From an uncultured Christensenella sp. (lineage in GTDB: Bacteria > Bacillota > Clostridia > Christensenellales > Borkfalkiaceae), in contig CAJUEO010000008.1 of assembly GCA_910585685.1 (NCBI GenBank), positions 1-64,000 of the forward strand: a DNA stretch of 64,000 nt, in the 5' to 3' direction. The position numbers and the translations under genes are program-made. Position 1 is the stretch's first letter; each line of letters starts with the position of its first letter. This document shows positions 50,598 through 59,280 of the stretch, piece by piece. The notes beneath the pieces are model-generated. The model made no database searches and was not told where the DNA came from. It saw nothing but the letters and a program-made list of their open reading frames with translations.

Positions 50598-51761
50598 TCA
50601 ATTAAGATGTAAAACATAGAATTTTAAATAATTGGTTTCCTCTGTGCTCAATAACGACGGGTGGTCGGGGGCTTGAGTTTTAACTTCGACAAAACGCACG
50701 CGCCTGCCGCTTTCGCGTGCGGCTTCGAAAAGCATTTTTTCAAACAGAGCGGCAGTCATATAGTGCGAACACGAGCAGGTTATTAAAAAGCCGCCGCTTC
50801 TGACAATTTTCATTGCGGTAAGGTTTATGTCTTTATAACCTCTGTAAGCGTCCTTGACTTCGCTTGCGGACTTGCAAAAGGCAGGAGGGTCAAGTATCAC
50901 GGTATCGAACTGCCTTTTTTCCTTTCTGAAATTTCTTAAAACTTCAAAAACGTCACCCTGTAAAGTTTGAATGTTTTTTATATTATTGAGTTTAGCGTTG
51001 TCGCTTACATTTTTAAGTGCAAGCGCCGAAATGTCGCATGAGATTACTTTATCAGCCTTAGTGGAGGCGTTTAGCGAAAAACCTCCGCTGTTGCAAAAGC
51101 AGTCCAAAACTTCACCTTTGCAATAGCGTCTAACGGCAAACCTGTTTTCCTTTTGGTCAAGAAAATACCCTGTCTTTTGTCCGTTTTTTATGTCCACAAG
51201 CATTTTAAGCCCGTTTTCTTCAACTTCAACATAGTCAGGGACTTCCCCGTAAAGCGTATTTTTTACTTCGGGCAGTCCCTCTTTTTTTCTTACGGCAACG
51301 TCGCTGCGCTCAAAAATGCCCTTAGGTGCGAATAGCTCTACAAGACAGTCGCAAATAAATTTTTTGCGCAAATCGATTCCCAAGGAAAGACATTGCATTA
51401 CGAGGTAATCGCCGTATTTGTCGACAATGAGCGCCGGCAAATTATCTGCTTCCGCAAACACCATTCTGTAACAGTTGTCATAGCCCAAATTTCTTCGGTA
51501 ATCGTCTGCTGTTTTAAGGCTTTTTAAATAGAAATCCTTGTCGTCCTCGTCGCTGCCGCGTAAAAATATTCTGACGAGAATTTTCGAGGCGTGGTTTATA
51601 TAACCTTTGCCTATAAATTTTCCGTCGTTGGAATAAACGGTAGCAAGCGCGCCGTTTTTATCTTTTCCCTCGATTTTGGCAACCTCGTTGGCATAGACCC
51701 AACTGTGCCCGTTGATAATTCTTTTTTCTTCACCTTTTTTGAGATAAATATTGTAAGCCAT
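50598..51761 (-). CDS. class I SAM-dependent rRNA cytosine methyltransferase, RlmI-like
   Basis: A 387-residue enzyme with an N-terminal PUA RNA-binding domain (KKGEEKRIINGHSWVYANEV), an EEHTPPG-type middle domain, and a C-terminal Rossmann methyltransferase: VLDCFCNSGGFSLNA (SAM-binding), DTVILDPPAFCK (catalytic DPPxF) and ITCSCSHYM (catalytic Cys). RlmI methylates C1962 of E. coli 23S rRNA; the site here is inferred. The ATG at 51761 lies 6 bases from the -10 box and has no ribosome site, so its mRNA looks leaderless. It diverges from the ABC exporter gene. Confidence 0.9.
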   Translation of the reverse strand: MAYNIYLKKGEEKRIINGHSWVYANEVAKIEGKDKNGALATVYSNDGKFIGKGYINHASKILVRIFLRGSDEDDKDFYLKSLKTADDYRRNLGYDNCYRMVFAEADNLPALIVDKYGDYLVMQCLSLGIDLRKKFICDCLVELFAPKGIFERSDVAVRKKEGLPEVKNTLYGEVPDYVEVEENGLKMLVDIKNGQKTGYFLDQKENRFAVRRYCKGEVLDCFCNSGGFSLNASTKADKVISCDISALALKNVSDNAKLNNIKNIQTLQGDVFEVLRNFRKEKRQFDTVILDPPAFCKSASEVKDAYRGYKDINLTAMKIVRSGGFLITCSCSHYMTAALFEKMLFEAARESGRRVRFVEVKTQAPDHPSLLSTEETNYLKFYVLHLN

Positions 51762-51767
51762 AAAAAC

Positions 51768-51796
51768 AGTCTACCAAATTACAATTATAAATGCAA
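51768..51796 (-). promoter_or_regulatory. promoter of the methyltransferase gene (extended -10, leaderless)
   Basis: Minus strand: TTGCAT (51796-51791), 17 bases, TAGACT (51773-51768) preceded by TGG as an extended -10. The start codon begins 6 bases further on. Confidence 0.65.
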
Positions 51797-51803
51797 TAAA
51801 AAT

Positions 51804-51832
51804 TTGCCTTTTAATTATATAAATGGTATAAT
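51804..51832 (+). promoter_or_regulatory. promoter of the heterodimeric ABC exporter (leaderless)
   Basis: TTGCCT at 51804-51809, 17 bases, TATAAT at 51827-51832. The ATG at 51841 is 8 bases after the -10, with no Shine-Dalgarno. Confidence 0.75.
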
Positions 51833-51840
51833 TTACGGGT

Positions 51841-53565
51841 ATGCGTAAACTTTTAAAATATTTAAAAAATTATAAAGCGCAGTCTGTTCTCGCACCTCTG
51901 TTTAAATTGCTTGAAGCAAGTTTCGAGCTTACCGTTCCGCTCGTTGTTTCGGCAATTATAAACTCAATCGACAGCGGTAACGGCAGCGTTTTTTACGTTG
52001 TTTATGCCTGCCTTATCCTTGTCGCGTTGGGTGTGGTGGGGCTAATAAGCGCGGTTGCGGCGCAATATTTTGCAGCTAAAGCCGCCGTTGGGTTTTCAAA
52101 GGAATTAAGGCATGATTTGTTTGGTAAAATGCAGTCGCTGTCTTATTCTCAGATAGATAACCTCGGCACGGGTAAACTTATTACAAGAATGACCAGCGAC
52201 GTAAACCAGATACAATCGGGCGTCAATCTTGTTTTGCGTTTGTTTATGCGTTCTCCGTTTATAGTTTTCGGCGCAATGATAATGGCTTTTGTCATCAACG
52301 CGACGGTTGGCGGAGTTTTTGCCGTTGCAATATTTGTTTTGTGCATTGTCGTTTTCGGAATAATGCTTATTAGCATACCGCTTTACAAAAAGGTTCAAGG
52401 CAATTTGGACGGCGTCACGGTTGCAACGCGTGAAACCTTGACGGGTGCAAGGGTATTGCGTGCGTTTTGTAAGGAAGAGGACGAAATTTCCAACTATAAC
52501 GAAAAAAATGCACGGTTGACAAAATCGCAGCTTTTTGTCGGAAAAATTTCAGCATTAATGAATCCGCTGACTTTTGCGATTATAAACGTTGCGATAATTG
52601 TTCTCTTGTACGTCGGGGTGTTGAATTTCGAGTCCGGCATACTCGACAGGGGGCAGATTGTTGCGCTTTACAACTATATGTCGCAAATTTTAATCGAGCT
52701 TATTAAACTTGCAAATTTAATTATAACGGTTACTAAATCCTTTGCGTGCGCAAGCAGAATTACCGAAATACTTGAAATGCCTACGCCGACTAATTCAATA
52801 TATATAGATGATAAAAAAAGCACCTGTTTTATTGAGTTTAAAAACGTGTGCGTCAATTACGGTAACTCTCCGAAAAACGCACTTGATAATATTCAATTTA
52901 CCGTTCAAAAGGGAGAAACCGTCGGGATAATAGGTGGCACGGGCTCGGGTAAAACCACTCTTGTAAACGTAATTCCACATTTTTACGGCGTAGCGACAGG
53001 TGAAGTGTTAATTGACGGCAAAAACGTCAAAAATATCGGGGACGAAGCATTGCGCGATATGTGCGGACTCGTGCCCCAGCGTGCCGTGCTTTTTAAGGGT
53101 ACAATACGCGAAAATATGAAATGGGGCAACGAAGCCGCGTCCGACGACGAAATTATGCAGGCTATACAGACGGCTCAAGCGCTCGACGTAATTAAAGCTA
53201 AAGATAACGGACTTGACGAACATGTTGAGCAGGGCGGCAAAAATTTCTCCGGCGGACAAAAACAGCGTTTGACTATTGCCCGAGCGCTTGTCAAAAAACC
53301 CGAAATATTGATACTTGACGACAGTGCGTCTGCTCTCGATTACGCAACCGATGCAAATCTGAGAAAGTCGCTGAAAAATTTAGCTTATAATCCGACCGTA
53401 TTTATTGTTTCGCAGCGCACTTCATCCATAAGGCACGCAGATAAAATAATTGTGCTTGACGGCGGCAAAATGGTTGGTTTGGGTACGCACGACGAACTGT
53501 TGGAGAGTTGTGAAGTTTATAGGGAAATACATTACTCACAGTATCAAAAGGGAGGTGCGGTATGA
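51841..53565 (+). CDS. ABC exporter half-transporter, degenerate-site subunit
   Basis: A 574-residue protein with six membrane helices (about 20-310) followed by an ATPase domain. Walker A GGTGSGKTT (about 365) and signature FSGGQKQR are intact, but after the Walker B Asp493 the catalytic Glu is replaced by Asp494 (LILDDSASALD). This is the mark of the non-catalytic half in heterodimeric exporters such as TM287/288, BmrCD and LmrCD. The next gene supplies the canonical half and overlaps by four bases. Multidrug or lipid export is likely; the substrate is unknown. The mRNA appears leaderless. Confidence 0.93.
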   Translation: MRKLLKYLKNYKAQSVLAPLFKLLEASFELTVPLVVSAIINSIDSGNGSVFYVVYACLILVALGVVGLISAVAAQYFAAKAAVGFSKELRHDLFGKMQSLSYSQIDNLGTGKLITRMTSDVNQIQSGVNLVLRLFMRSPFIVFGAMIMAFVINATVGGVFAVAIFVLCIVVFGIMLISIPLYKKVQGNLDGVTVATRETLTGARVLRAFCKEEDEISNYNEKNARLTKSQLFVGKISALMNPLTFAIINVAIIVLLYVGVLNFESGILDRGQIVALYNYMSQILIELIKLANLIITVTKSFACASRITEILEMPTPTNSIYIDDKKSTCFIEFKNVCVNYGNSPKNALDNIQFTVQKGETVGIIGGTGSGKTTLVNVIPHFYGVATGEVLIDGKNVKNIGDEALRDMCGLVPQRAVLFKGTIRENMKWGNEAASDDEIMQAIQTAQALDVIKAKDNGLDEHVEQGGKNFSGGQKQRLTIARALVKKPEILILDDSASALDYATDANLRKSLKNLAYNPTVFIVSQRTSSIRHADKIIVLDGGKMVGLGTHDELLESCEVYREIHYSQYQKGGAV

Positions 53566-55322
53566 AAAAGTCCTCTCAAAAGGGAGTATTTAAACGCATT
53601 TTAAAACAGTTAAAACGTTACTGGCTGTTGCTTGTGTTTACAATATTTTTTGCACTACTGTCCGTTGTGGGGAATTTAATTATTCCCGTACTTTTCGGTA
53701 TGGTAATAGATTTGCTTGTCGACGTAAATTCAATCGACTATAATAAAATGTTTACTTTGTTTATTGCCATAGGCGGAACTATTGCGATAACCTGCATTTC
53801 ACAGTGGTTGATGAACGCGATTAACAACAAAATTACCTATAACGTTGTAAGGGACATTCGTGAAGAGGCGTTTGCCAAATTGCAGATTTTGCCGTTGAAG
53901 TTTATAGACGCGCATTCTTACGGGGATATTGTAGGCAGAAATATAGCCGACGTTGACCAATTTGCCGACGGGCTTTTGATGGGCTTTACACAACTGTTTA
54001 CAGGTGTTCTTACGATAGTCGGCACGCTCGGAATAATGCTTGCGATAAATTGGGTAATAGCGCTTATAGTGTTTGTAATAACGCCTTTATCTCTGTTTGT
54101 AGCAAAATTCATTGCAACAAAAACCTATTCGCTGTTTAAAAAGGCTTCCGAAATACGCGGAGAACAGACGGCATTTATCGATGAGATGATAGGAAACCTT
54201 AAAGTTGTAAAAGCCTTCAATCGCGAGGATGAAAATCTTGAAAAGTTCGACGAGATTAATACAAGGCTTACAGACGCGTCGTTAAAATCCATTTTCTATT
54301 CTTCGCTGACTAATCCTTCCACAAGGTTTGTAAACGCGTTTGTCTACGCTGCGGTTGCGCTTTCGGGTGCGCTTATGCTTATAATGCAAACGCCGTTACC
54401 CGTTGTTTTTTCGGTTGGATTATTGACAAGTTTACTTTCTTACGCAAATCAATATACAAAACCGTTCAATGAAATTTCAGGGGTAATTACCGAGCTTCAA
54501 AACGCTATGGCATGCGCTGCAAGAATTTACGAGATTATCGATGAAGAGCCGCAGGTTGCCGATAAAGAAGATGCGCTTGAACTTAAAGCCGTAAACGGAA
54601 GAATAGAGTTTAAGCATTTAAGCTTTTCATATACTCCCGAAAGAAAGCTTATACAAAACCTAAATATCACAGCCGAGGCAGGTAAAAGGGTTGCCATTGT
54701 CGGGCCTACCGGTTGCGGAAAAACAACGCTTATAAATTTACTTATGCGCTTTTATGACCCGTGCGGAGGAGAAATAGACGTAGACGGAAACAACATTTTG
54801 GACGTGACGCGCAAATCGTTGCGGCAGAATTACGGAATGGTCTTGCAGGAAACCTGGCTAAAAAGCGGCACCATACGCGACAATATAATAATGGGCAAGC
54901 CTGATGCAACGCAACAGGAAATTGAAGAGGCGGCAAAAGCGGCGCATTCACATAATTTTATAATGCAGCTTCCAAACGGCTATGACACTGTCGTAGCGGA
55001 AGACGGCGGCAATTTGTCGCAAGGGCAAAAGCAGTTGCTTTGCATAACAAGGATTATGCTGTGTCTGCCTCCGATGCTTATTTTGGACGAAGCGACCTCG
55101 TCCATAGATACCAGAACAGAACTCAAAATACAGGAAGCATTTGCAAGGCTTATGAACGGCAGAACAAGTTTTATAGTCGCACACAGGCTATCGACAATCA
55201 AGGATGCGGACTTGATACTCGTTATGAAGGACGGCAATGTAATAGAGCAGGGCACGCACGATGAATTGCTTTCGTCGGACGGGTTTTACTCGAAGTTGTA
55301 TAACAGTCAATTTGCAATATAA
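53562..55322 (+). CDS. ABC exporter half-transporter, catalytic subunit
   Basis: Partner of the preceding gene, 586 residues: six membrane helices then an ATPase domain with Walker A GPTGCGKTT (about 382), signature LSQGQKQLLCITR and a complete Walker B with Glu (LILDEATSSID). The LSQGQ variant is common in this half of heterodimeric exporters, as in TM288. GGGAGG precedes the ATG. The two together should form one complete exporter. Confidence 0.94.
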   Translation: MKKSSQKGVFKRILKQLKRYWLLLVFTIFFALLSVVGNLIIPVLFGMVIDLLVDVNSIDYNKMFTLFIAIGGTIAITCISQWLMNAINNKITYNVVRDIREEAFAKLQILPLKFIDAHSYGDIVGRNIADVDQFADGLLMGFTQLFTGVLTIVGTLGIMLAINWVIALIVFVITPLSLFVAKFIATKTYSLFKKASEIRGEQTAFIDEMIGNLKVVKAFNREDENLEKFDEINTRLTDASLKSIFYSSLTNPSTRFVNAFVYAAVALSGALMLIMQTPLPVVFSVGLLTSLLSYANQYTKPFNEISGVITELQNAMACAARIYEIIDEEPQVADKEDALELKAVNGRIEFKHLSFSYTPERKLIQNLNITAEAGKRVAIVGPTGCGKTTLINLLMRFYDPCGGEIDVDGNNILDVTRKSLRQNYGMVLQETWLKSGTIRDNIIMGKPDATQQEIEEAAKAAHSHNFIMQLPNGYDTVVAEDGGNLSQGQKQLLCITRIMLCLPPMLILDEATSSIDTRTELKIQEAFARLMNGRTSFIVAHRLSTIKDADLILVMKDGNVIEQGTHDELLSSDGFYSKLYNSQFAI

Positions 55323-55342
55323 AAAAATTTTATGGAGAAGAT

Positions 55343-56920
55343 ATGTTACAGGTAAACAATGTATCACTGCAGTACGGCAGTAAAAAACTTTTTGAAGAAG
55401 TCAATCTCAAATTCACAAAGGGTAACTGTTACGGCATTATCGGCGCTAACGGCGCAGGAAAATCTACGTTTTTAAAGGTTTTAAGCGGAGAAATAGAACC
55501 CAACAAGGGTGACGTAACTATGGACAAAACCGAGCGTATGTCCGTATTGCAGCAGAACCAGAACGCTTTCGACAACGTTACCGTTCTTCGTGCGGTAATG
55601 CTTGGACACAAGCGCCTTGTCGATATAATGGACGAGAAAGACGCGCTCTACGCTAAGGTGGATTTTACAGAAGCGGACGGAATACGCGCGAGCGAACTTG
55701 AAAGCGAATTTGCCGAGCTCGGCGGCTGGGAAGCCGAGTACGAGGCGCAGACGCTTTTGAGCGCTTTGGATATTACTGAAGAATATTTTCAAACGCCAAT
55801 GGCTGAATTGGATGCAAAATATAAAGTCAAGGTGCTTCTTGCGCAGGCGCTATTCGGCAATCCCGATATTCTGCTTTTGGACGAGCCTACCAATAACCTC
55901 GATATAAAGACGGCGCGCTGGCTTGAAAATTACCTTATGGATTTTGAGAATACCATTATTATAGTATCTCACAACAGACACTTTTTAAATAAAGTCTGCA
56001 CGCATATCTGCGACGTGGATTACGGCAAGATAAATATGATGCTCGGCAACTACGATTTCTGGTATGAAACCAGCCAGCTTTTGGCGCGCCAACAGAAGGA
56101 CCAGAACAAGAAAAACGAACAGAGAGCAAAGGAATTGCAGGAGTTTATTGCAAGGTTTGCGGCAAACGCTTCAAAGTCGCGCCAGGCTACTTCAAGAAAG
56201 AAAGAGCTTGAAAAACTTACCATTGCAGACTTTAAGCCTTCGCTCAGAAAGTACCCTTATATCGATTTCAAGTTTGAAAAAGAGATAGGGAACGATATTT
56301 TAATGGTTGAGGGCTTGACAAAAAAGGGATATTTTGAAAATGTGTCGTTTACCGTTCAGCGCGACGAGAAAATAGGTATAGTAAGCGATAAAAGTACGAC
56401 CGTTTCGATGCTCTACGATATTTTAACGGGCAAGGTGCAACCTGACAGCGGTACGGTAAAATGGGGTAAAACTATAACCGTATCATATTTCCCCGAAAAC
56501 AATAACGAGTATTTCCAGGGATGCGACTACACGCTTGTCGAGTGGCTGTCACAGTTTTCAAAAGACCATTACGAGGAGTACTTGAGGGGTTGGTTGGGCA
56601 GAATGCTTTTCTCGGGAGAGGAAGCCTTGAAACAGGCTAAGGTACTTTCGGGCGGAGAAAAGGTAAGATGTATGCTTGCCAAGATGATGCTTGAAGGCAG
56701 CAACTTCATAGTTCTTGACGAACCTACAAACCATCTCGACCTCGAATCTATAACCGCGTTGAATACGGGAATGAAAAACTTTAAGGGCTGTATTCTGTTT
56801 ACTTCTCACGACCAAGAGCTTATGAACACGGTTGCAAATAGAATTATAGAAATAAACGGTACGAAAAAATTTGACAAATCCGTCAATTATGATGAATATT
56901 TAGACATAATTACACAGTAA
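55343..56920 (+). CDS. ABC-F family ATPase with a ruined second P-loop
   Basis: A soluble ABC-F protein of 525 residues with two ATPase domains and a basic linker (about 240-290) like the YkpA/YbiT group; such proteins act on the ribosome. The first domain is standard (GANGAGKST near residue 35; LLLDEPTNNLD). In the second, the position of GxNGxGKST reads SDKSTTVSM (348-356) with no gap, so the nucleotide-binding Lys is Val354 and the glycines are gone. Its signature LSGGEKVR and Walker B LDEPTNHLD remain. One ATP site would therefore be non-functional or modified. It follows the exporter pair by 20 bases with GGAGAAG as ribosome site. Confidence 0.9.
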   Translation: MLQVNNVSLQYGSKKLFEEVNLKFTKGNCYGIIGANGAGKSTFLKVLSGEIEPNKGDVTMDKTERMSVLQQNQNAFDNVTVLRAVMLGHKRLVDIMDEKDALYAKVDFTEADGIRASELESEFAELGGWEAEYEAQTLLSALDITEEYFQTPMAELDAKYKVKVLLAQALFGNPDILLLDEPTNNLDIKTARWLENYLMDFENTIIIVSHNRHFLNKVCTHICDVDYGKINMMLGNYDFWYETSQLLARQQKDQNKKNEQRAKELQEFIARFAANASKSRQATSRKKELEKLTIADFKPSLRKYPYIDFKFEKEIGNDILMVEGLTKKGYFENVSFTVQRDEKIGIVSDKSTTVSMLYDILTGKVQPDSGTVKWGKTITVSYFPENNNEYFQGCDYTLVEWLSQFSKDHYEEYLRGWLGRMLFSGEEALKQAKVLSGGEKVRCMLAKMMLEGSNFIVLDEPTNHLDLESITALNTGMKNFKGCILFTSHDQELMNTVANRIIEINGTKKFDKSVNYDEYLDIITQ

Positions 56921-56928
56921 AATTGCCT

Positions 56929-56935
56929 TTCGACA
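56929..56935 (-). promoter_or_regulatory. candidate 0A box upstream of spo0A
   Basis: TGTCGAA on the minus strand, matching the Spo0A-binding core TGNCGAA, about 80 bases before the -35 of spo0A. A seven-base match can occur by chance. Confidence 0.4.
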
Positions 56936-57016
56936 TAAGACTACAAATTAACCTAAAATATTGTAAAAAATTCAGAGTTATTTTGTAAAATAATCGTAAA
57001 TTATGTACAAAAAAGC

Positions 57017-57045
57017 TTTACAAGATAAATTTCGTGTATTATAAT
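57017..57045 (+). promoter_or_regulatory. sigma-A promoter of spo0A
   Basis: TTTACA at 57017-57022, 17 bases, TATAAT at 57040-57045. The leader is about 65 bases and contains a small hairpin (GAAAG to CTTTC, about 57060-57091). Confidence 0.7.
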
Positions 57046-57118
57046 AGCCATACTCAATGCGAAAGAAGGCAGGAAACTGCGATTTGCTTTCAGAGAATAA
57101 AATTTAGAGGAATAGTAT

Positions 57119-57886
57119 ATGAAAAATACGAGTATAGGCATTTTTGTAAACAGCGACGATTTTTTGGACGAGTTATCGAAAAGTCTGTCGGATGTTGAAG
57201 GTTTTGACGTAAGCGCGGCAACTACAAACGGAAACACGGCTATCGAGCTTATCAAACGCTCTAATTTGGATGTTGCGGTTGTTGATTTAGTGCTTATCGG
57301 GCTTGACGGGTTCGGAGTACTCGATTATTTGAAATCGAATTGCCCTGAATGTTTAACAATAGCTGTAGGAGGTTTCCGCGACGACAAAATTGTTGACGGA
57401 GCAATAGAACACGGTGCGGTTTATTATTTGGCAAAACCCGTCAATACGCAAACTGTCATTGACAGAATAAAAGAGCTTTCGAGCAGCCGCGCATTAAATT
57501 ATAAAGTATCCATCGATTCAAGGGATAAACGCAAGGTTACGTCCATTGATGAAAAGGTAAGCAATATATTCATAACAATTGGAATACCGCCGCATATTAA
57601 AGGCTTTTCATATCTCAGAGAAGGTATAAAGCTTGCGGTTGAAAATCCGTCTATAATAAACAGAGTTACCAAGGATTTGTATCCTCAAATTGCGGAAAAG
57701 TTTCAAACTTCCCCCAGCAAAGTTGAACGTGCAATACGTCACGCTATCGAAGTTGCCTGGAACAGAGGCAGAACCGACGCCATAAGTTCTATTTTCGGAG
57801 CAAGAGTTTACATAGGGCTTGAACGTCCCACGAACAGCGAGTTTATAGCTCTTGTTGCAGACAAGCTAATTTTGGAAACACTGTAA
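57119..57886 (+). CDS. spo0A: Spo0A, sporulation master regulator, with an altered receiver pocket
   Basis: Response regulator that starts sporulation, 255 residues. The C-terminal DNA-binding domain is strongly Spo0A-like: GIPPHIKGFSYLREGIK, TKDLYPQIAEKF, KVERAIRHAIEVAWNRG and PTNSEFIALVADKL. In the receiver the phospho-acceptor Asp56 and Lys106 (AKP) are conserved. But the acidic pair that binds magnesium aligns with Asn11-Ser12 (or Ser12-Asp13 if shifted by one), and the conserved Thr of LTAFG aligns with Gly84 (IAVGGF). Phosphorylation may be weaker or unusual. The nearby TGTCGAA and a typical promoter suggest autoregulation. Confidence 0.93.
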   Translation: MKNTSIGIFVNSDDFLDELSKSLSDVEGFDVSAATTNGNTAIELIKRSNLDVAVVDLVLIGLDGFGVLDYLKSNCPECLTIAVGGFRDDKIVDGAIEHGAVYYLAKPVNTQTVIDRIKELSSSRALNYKVSIDSRDKRKVTSIDEKVSNIFITIGIPPHIKGFSYLREGIKLAVENPSIINRVTKDLYPQIAEKFQTSPSKVERAIRHAIEVAWNRGRTDAISSIFGARVYIGLERPTNSEFIALVADKLILETL

Positions 57887-57935
57887 TTGATTAAATATAT
57901 AAAATGCGCTCATAATATTTTTGGGAGGTGAAAAT

Positions 57936-58088
57936 ATGAAGCTTAATTGCGGAGATATTTGCCCTAAGAGCGCATCTTATAAAGTTGTTGACGCAAAGGG
58001 TAACGTAATTAATTCTGTTTATGTGGGCGAAGGACAATCTATGCCCCCTACACAGTATTCCGATTGCCATTACGAAATCAATAATTAA
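57936..58088 (+). CDS. small YjzC-like protein after spo0A
   Basis: A 50-residue protein with GGGAGG perfectly placed before its ATG and a terminator right after its stop. The sequence MKLNCGDICPKSASYKVVDA, then VGEGQSMPPT, resembles small clostridial YjzC-like proteins (pattern GDxxPxSxxYxVVD and PPT). It has three cysteines (5, 9, 44). Function unknown. Its own strong ribosome site and the terminator argue for real expression as the last gene of the spo0A unit. Confidence 0.65.
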   Translation: MKLNCGDICPKSASYKVVDAKGNVINSVYVGEGQSMPPTQYSDCHYEINN

Positions 58089-58091
58089 ATA

Positions 58092-58117
58092 AAAGAGGGA
58101 GAGTGTTTCTCCCTTTT
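58092..58117 (+). terminator. terminator after the spo0A unit
   Basis: Stem AAAGAGGGAG with CTCCCTTTTT and a 7-base loop, running into T's. Confidence 0.8.
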
Positions 58118-58165
58118 TTATTTTTAAATTATCTACCGAGTAGAAGGTCGTTTTTCACATTTGTA

Positions 58166-58194
58166 TTGACTTATTGCATAAGAAATGCTAAAAT
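58166..58194 (+). promoter_or_regulatory. promoter of the DUF697-MscS operon
   Basis: TTGACT at 58166-58171, 17 bases, TAAAAT at 58189-58194. Confidence 0.7.
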
Positions 58195-58225
58195 AGCATT
58201 ATCAAATTATTTGGGATAAGATATT

Positions 58226-59269
58226 ATGAAAAACGATAAAAAAAATAATTTCGATAAAAAACCGCAGACAAACCAAGACCTCAATTCAAAAATGACTATT
58301 TACGAGTACGAGCAAAAGTACACAAAGCGCCAAAACGTACGCGGTGCAAAGTGGCTTGTCAGGCTTTTTGCAATGCTCATAGGCGTCTTTTTGTTTTTCT
58401 GTCTGTTTTCCATTGCAATGCGCGTATATGAAATAAACGAGTATGCCGGTTACGGCGCAGGAGGCTTATGTTTGATTTTATTTATAATTTTGTACATAAT
58501 TCCGCTTGTAAAGATATCAAAGCTCGACTATTTTAACGTAAACGTAAACGCATATACCGCCCGAGAGGCAAAAAAACACAATAGAAAAGTCAGGCGTGAA
58601 ATAGCCGATAAAATTATCGACTTTACGGGCAAAGTTGAAGGCGTGGGTTGGTATGATTCAAAAGTTGTGGGAGAGTTGGCAATAGCCGTCAAAACAAACA
58701 ATGACGCAGGCATTATGCGCTCGCTCGGTGAGTTGTATTCAGGCTGTGTAAAAAAGAATGCAAGAGATATTATTTTTAAAAGTTCAATGAAGTCCGCAAT
58801 GTATTCGGCGCTTTCGCAGACAAGTAAAGTTGACGCTGCATTGGTTGTTGTAATTAACTTGCAGCTTGTAAAAGATTTGGTGTTTTTATACGGATTCAGA
58901 CCTTCGGACGCAAAGCTTGTAAAAATTTTCGGCAGAGTTTTGCAAAATTCCCTTGTTGCATACGGCTTAGGAAGTATGAAAATAGGCAATAGTATAGTTA
59001 AAACTATGGGAGACGCCGTTAAGGGAATACCCATTCTCGGTACTGCTATTTCGGTGCTTGTCGACTCTTCCGTTCAGGGACTTACCAACGGCGTTTTGAC
59101 CGCGGTAATAGGTTATCAGACTATAAGCTACCTCAACAGTGAATATAAGTTGCAGGAAATTTTGGACGGCATTGAAATAGGCGTGGCACAGGAAGAGCTG
59201 GAAGAGACGTGCGCAGAGATAGAGAGCGAACTTAAAAAAGGCAAAAAGGGCGGCGCTCAGGTTGCATAA
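58226..59269 (+). CDS. DUF697/YcjF-like membrane protein
   Basis: A 347-residue protein. A charged N-terminus of about 40 residues precedes two helices (about 47-69 and 75-95). The C-terminal region, KVDAALVVVINLQLVKDLVFLYGFRPSD then two hydrophobic segments, resembles DUF697 as in YcjF, which is often linked to a GTPase or to stress. No GTPase motif is present here. Its place in an operon with an MscS channel suggests a role in membrane or osmotic stress, but that is inference. The ATG follows a weak GGGA site and a clear promoter. Confidence 0.65.
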   Translation: MKNDKKNNFDKKPQTNQDLNSKMTIYEYEQKYTKRQNVRGAKWLVRLFAMLIGVFLFFCLFSIAMRVYEINEYAGYGAGGLCLILFIILYIIPLVKISKLDYFNVNVNAYTAREAKKHNRKVRREIADKIIDFTGKVEGVGWYDSKVVGELAIAVKTNNDAGIMRSLGELYSGCVKKNARDIIFKSSMKSAMYSALSQTSKVDAALVVVINLQLVKDLVFLYGFRPSDAKLVKIFGRVLQNSLVAYGLGSMKIGNSIVKTMGDAVKGIPILGTAISVLVDSSVQGLTNGVLTAVIGYQTISYLNSEYKLQEILDGIEIGVAQEELEETCAEIESELKKGKKGGAQVA

Positions 59270-59280
59270 AGAGGTGTAAT

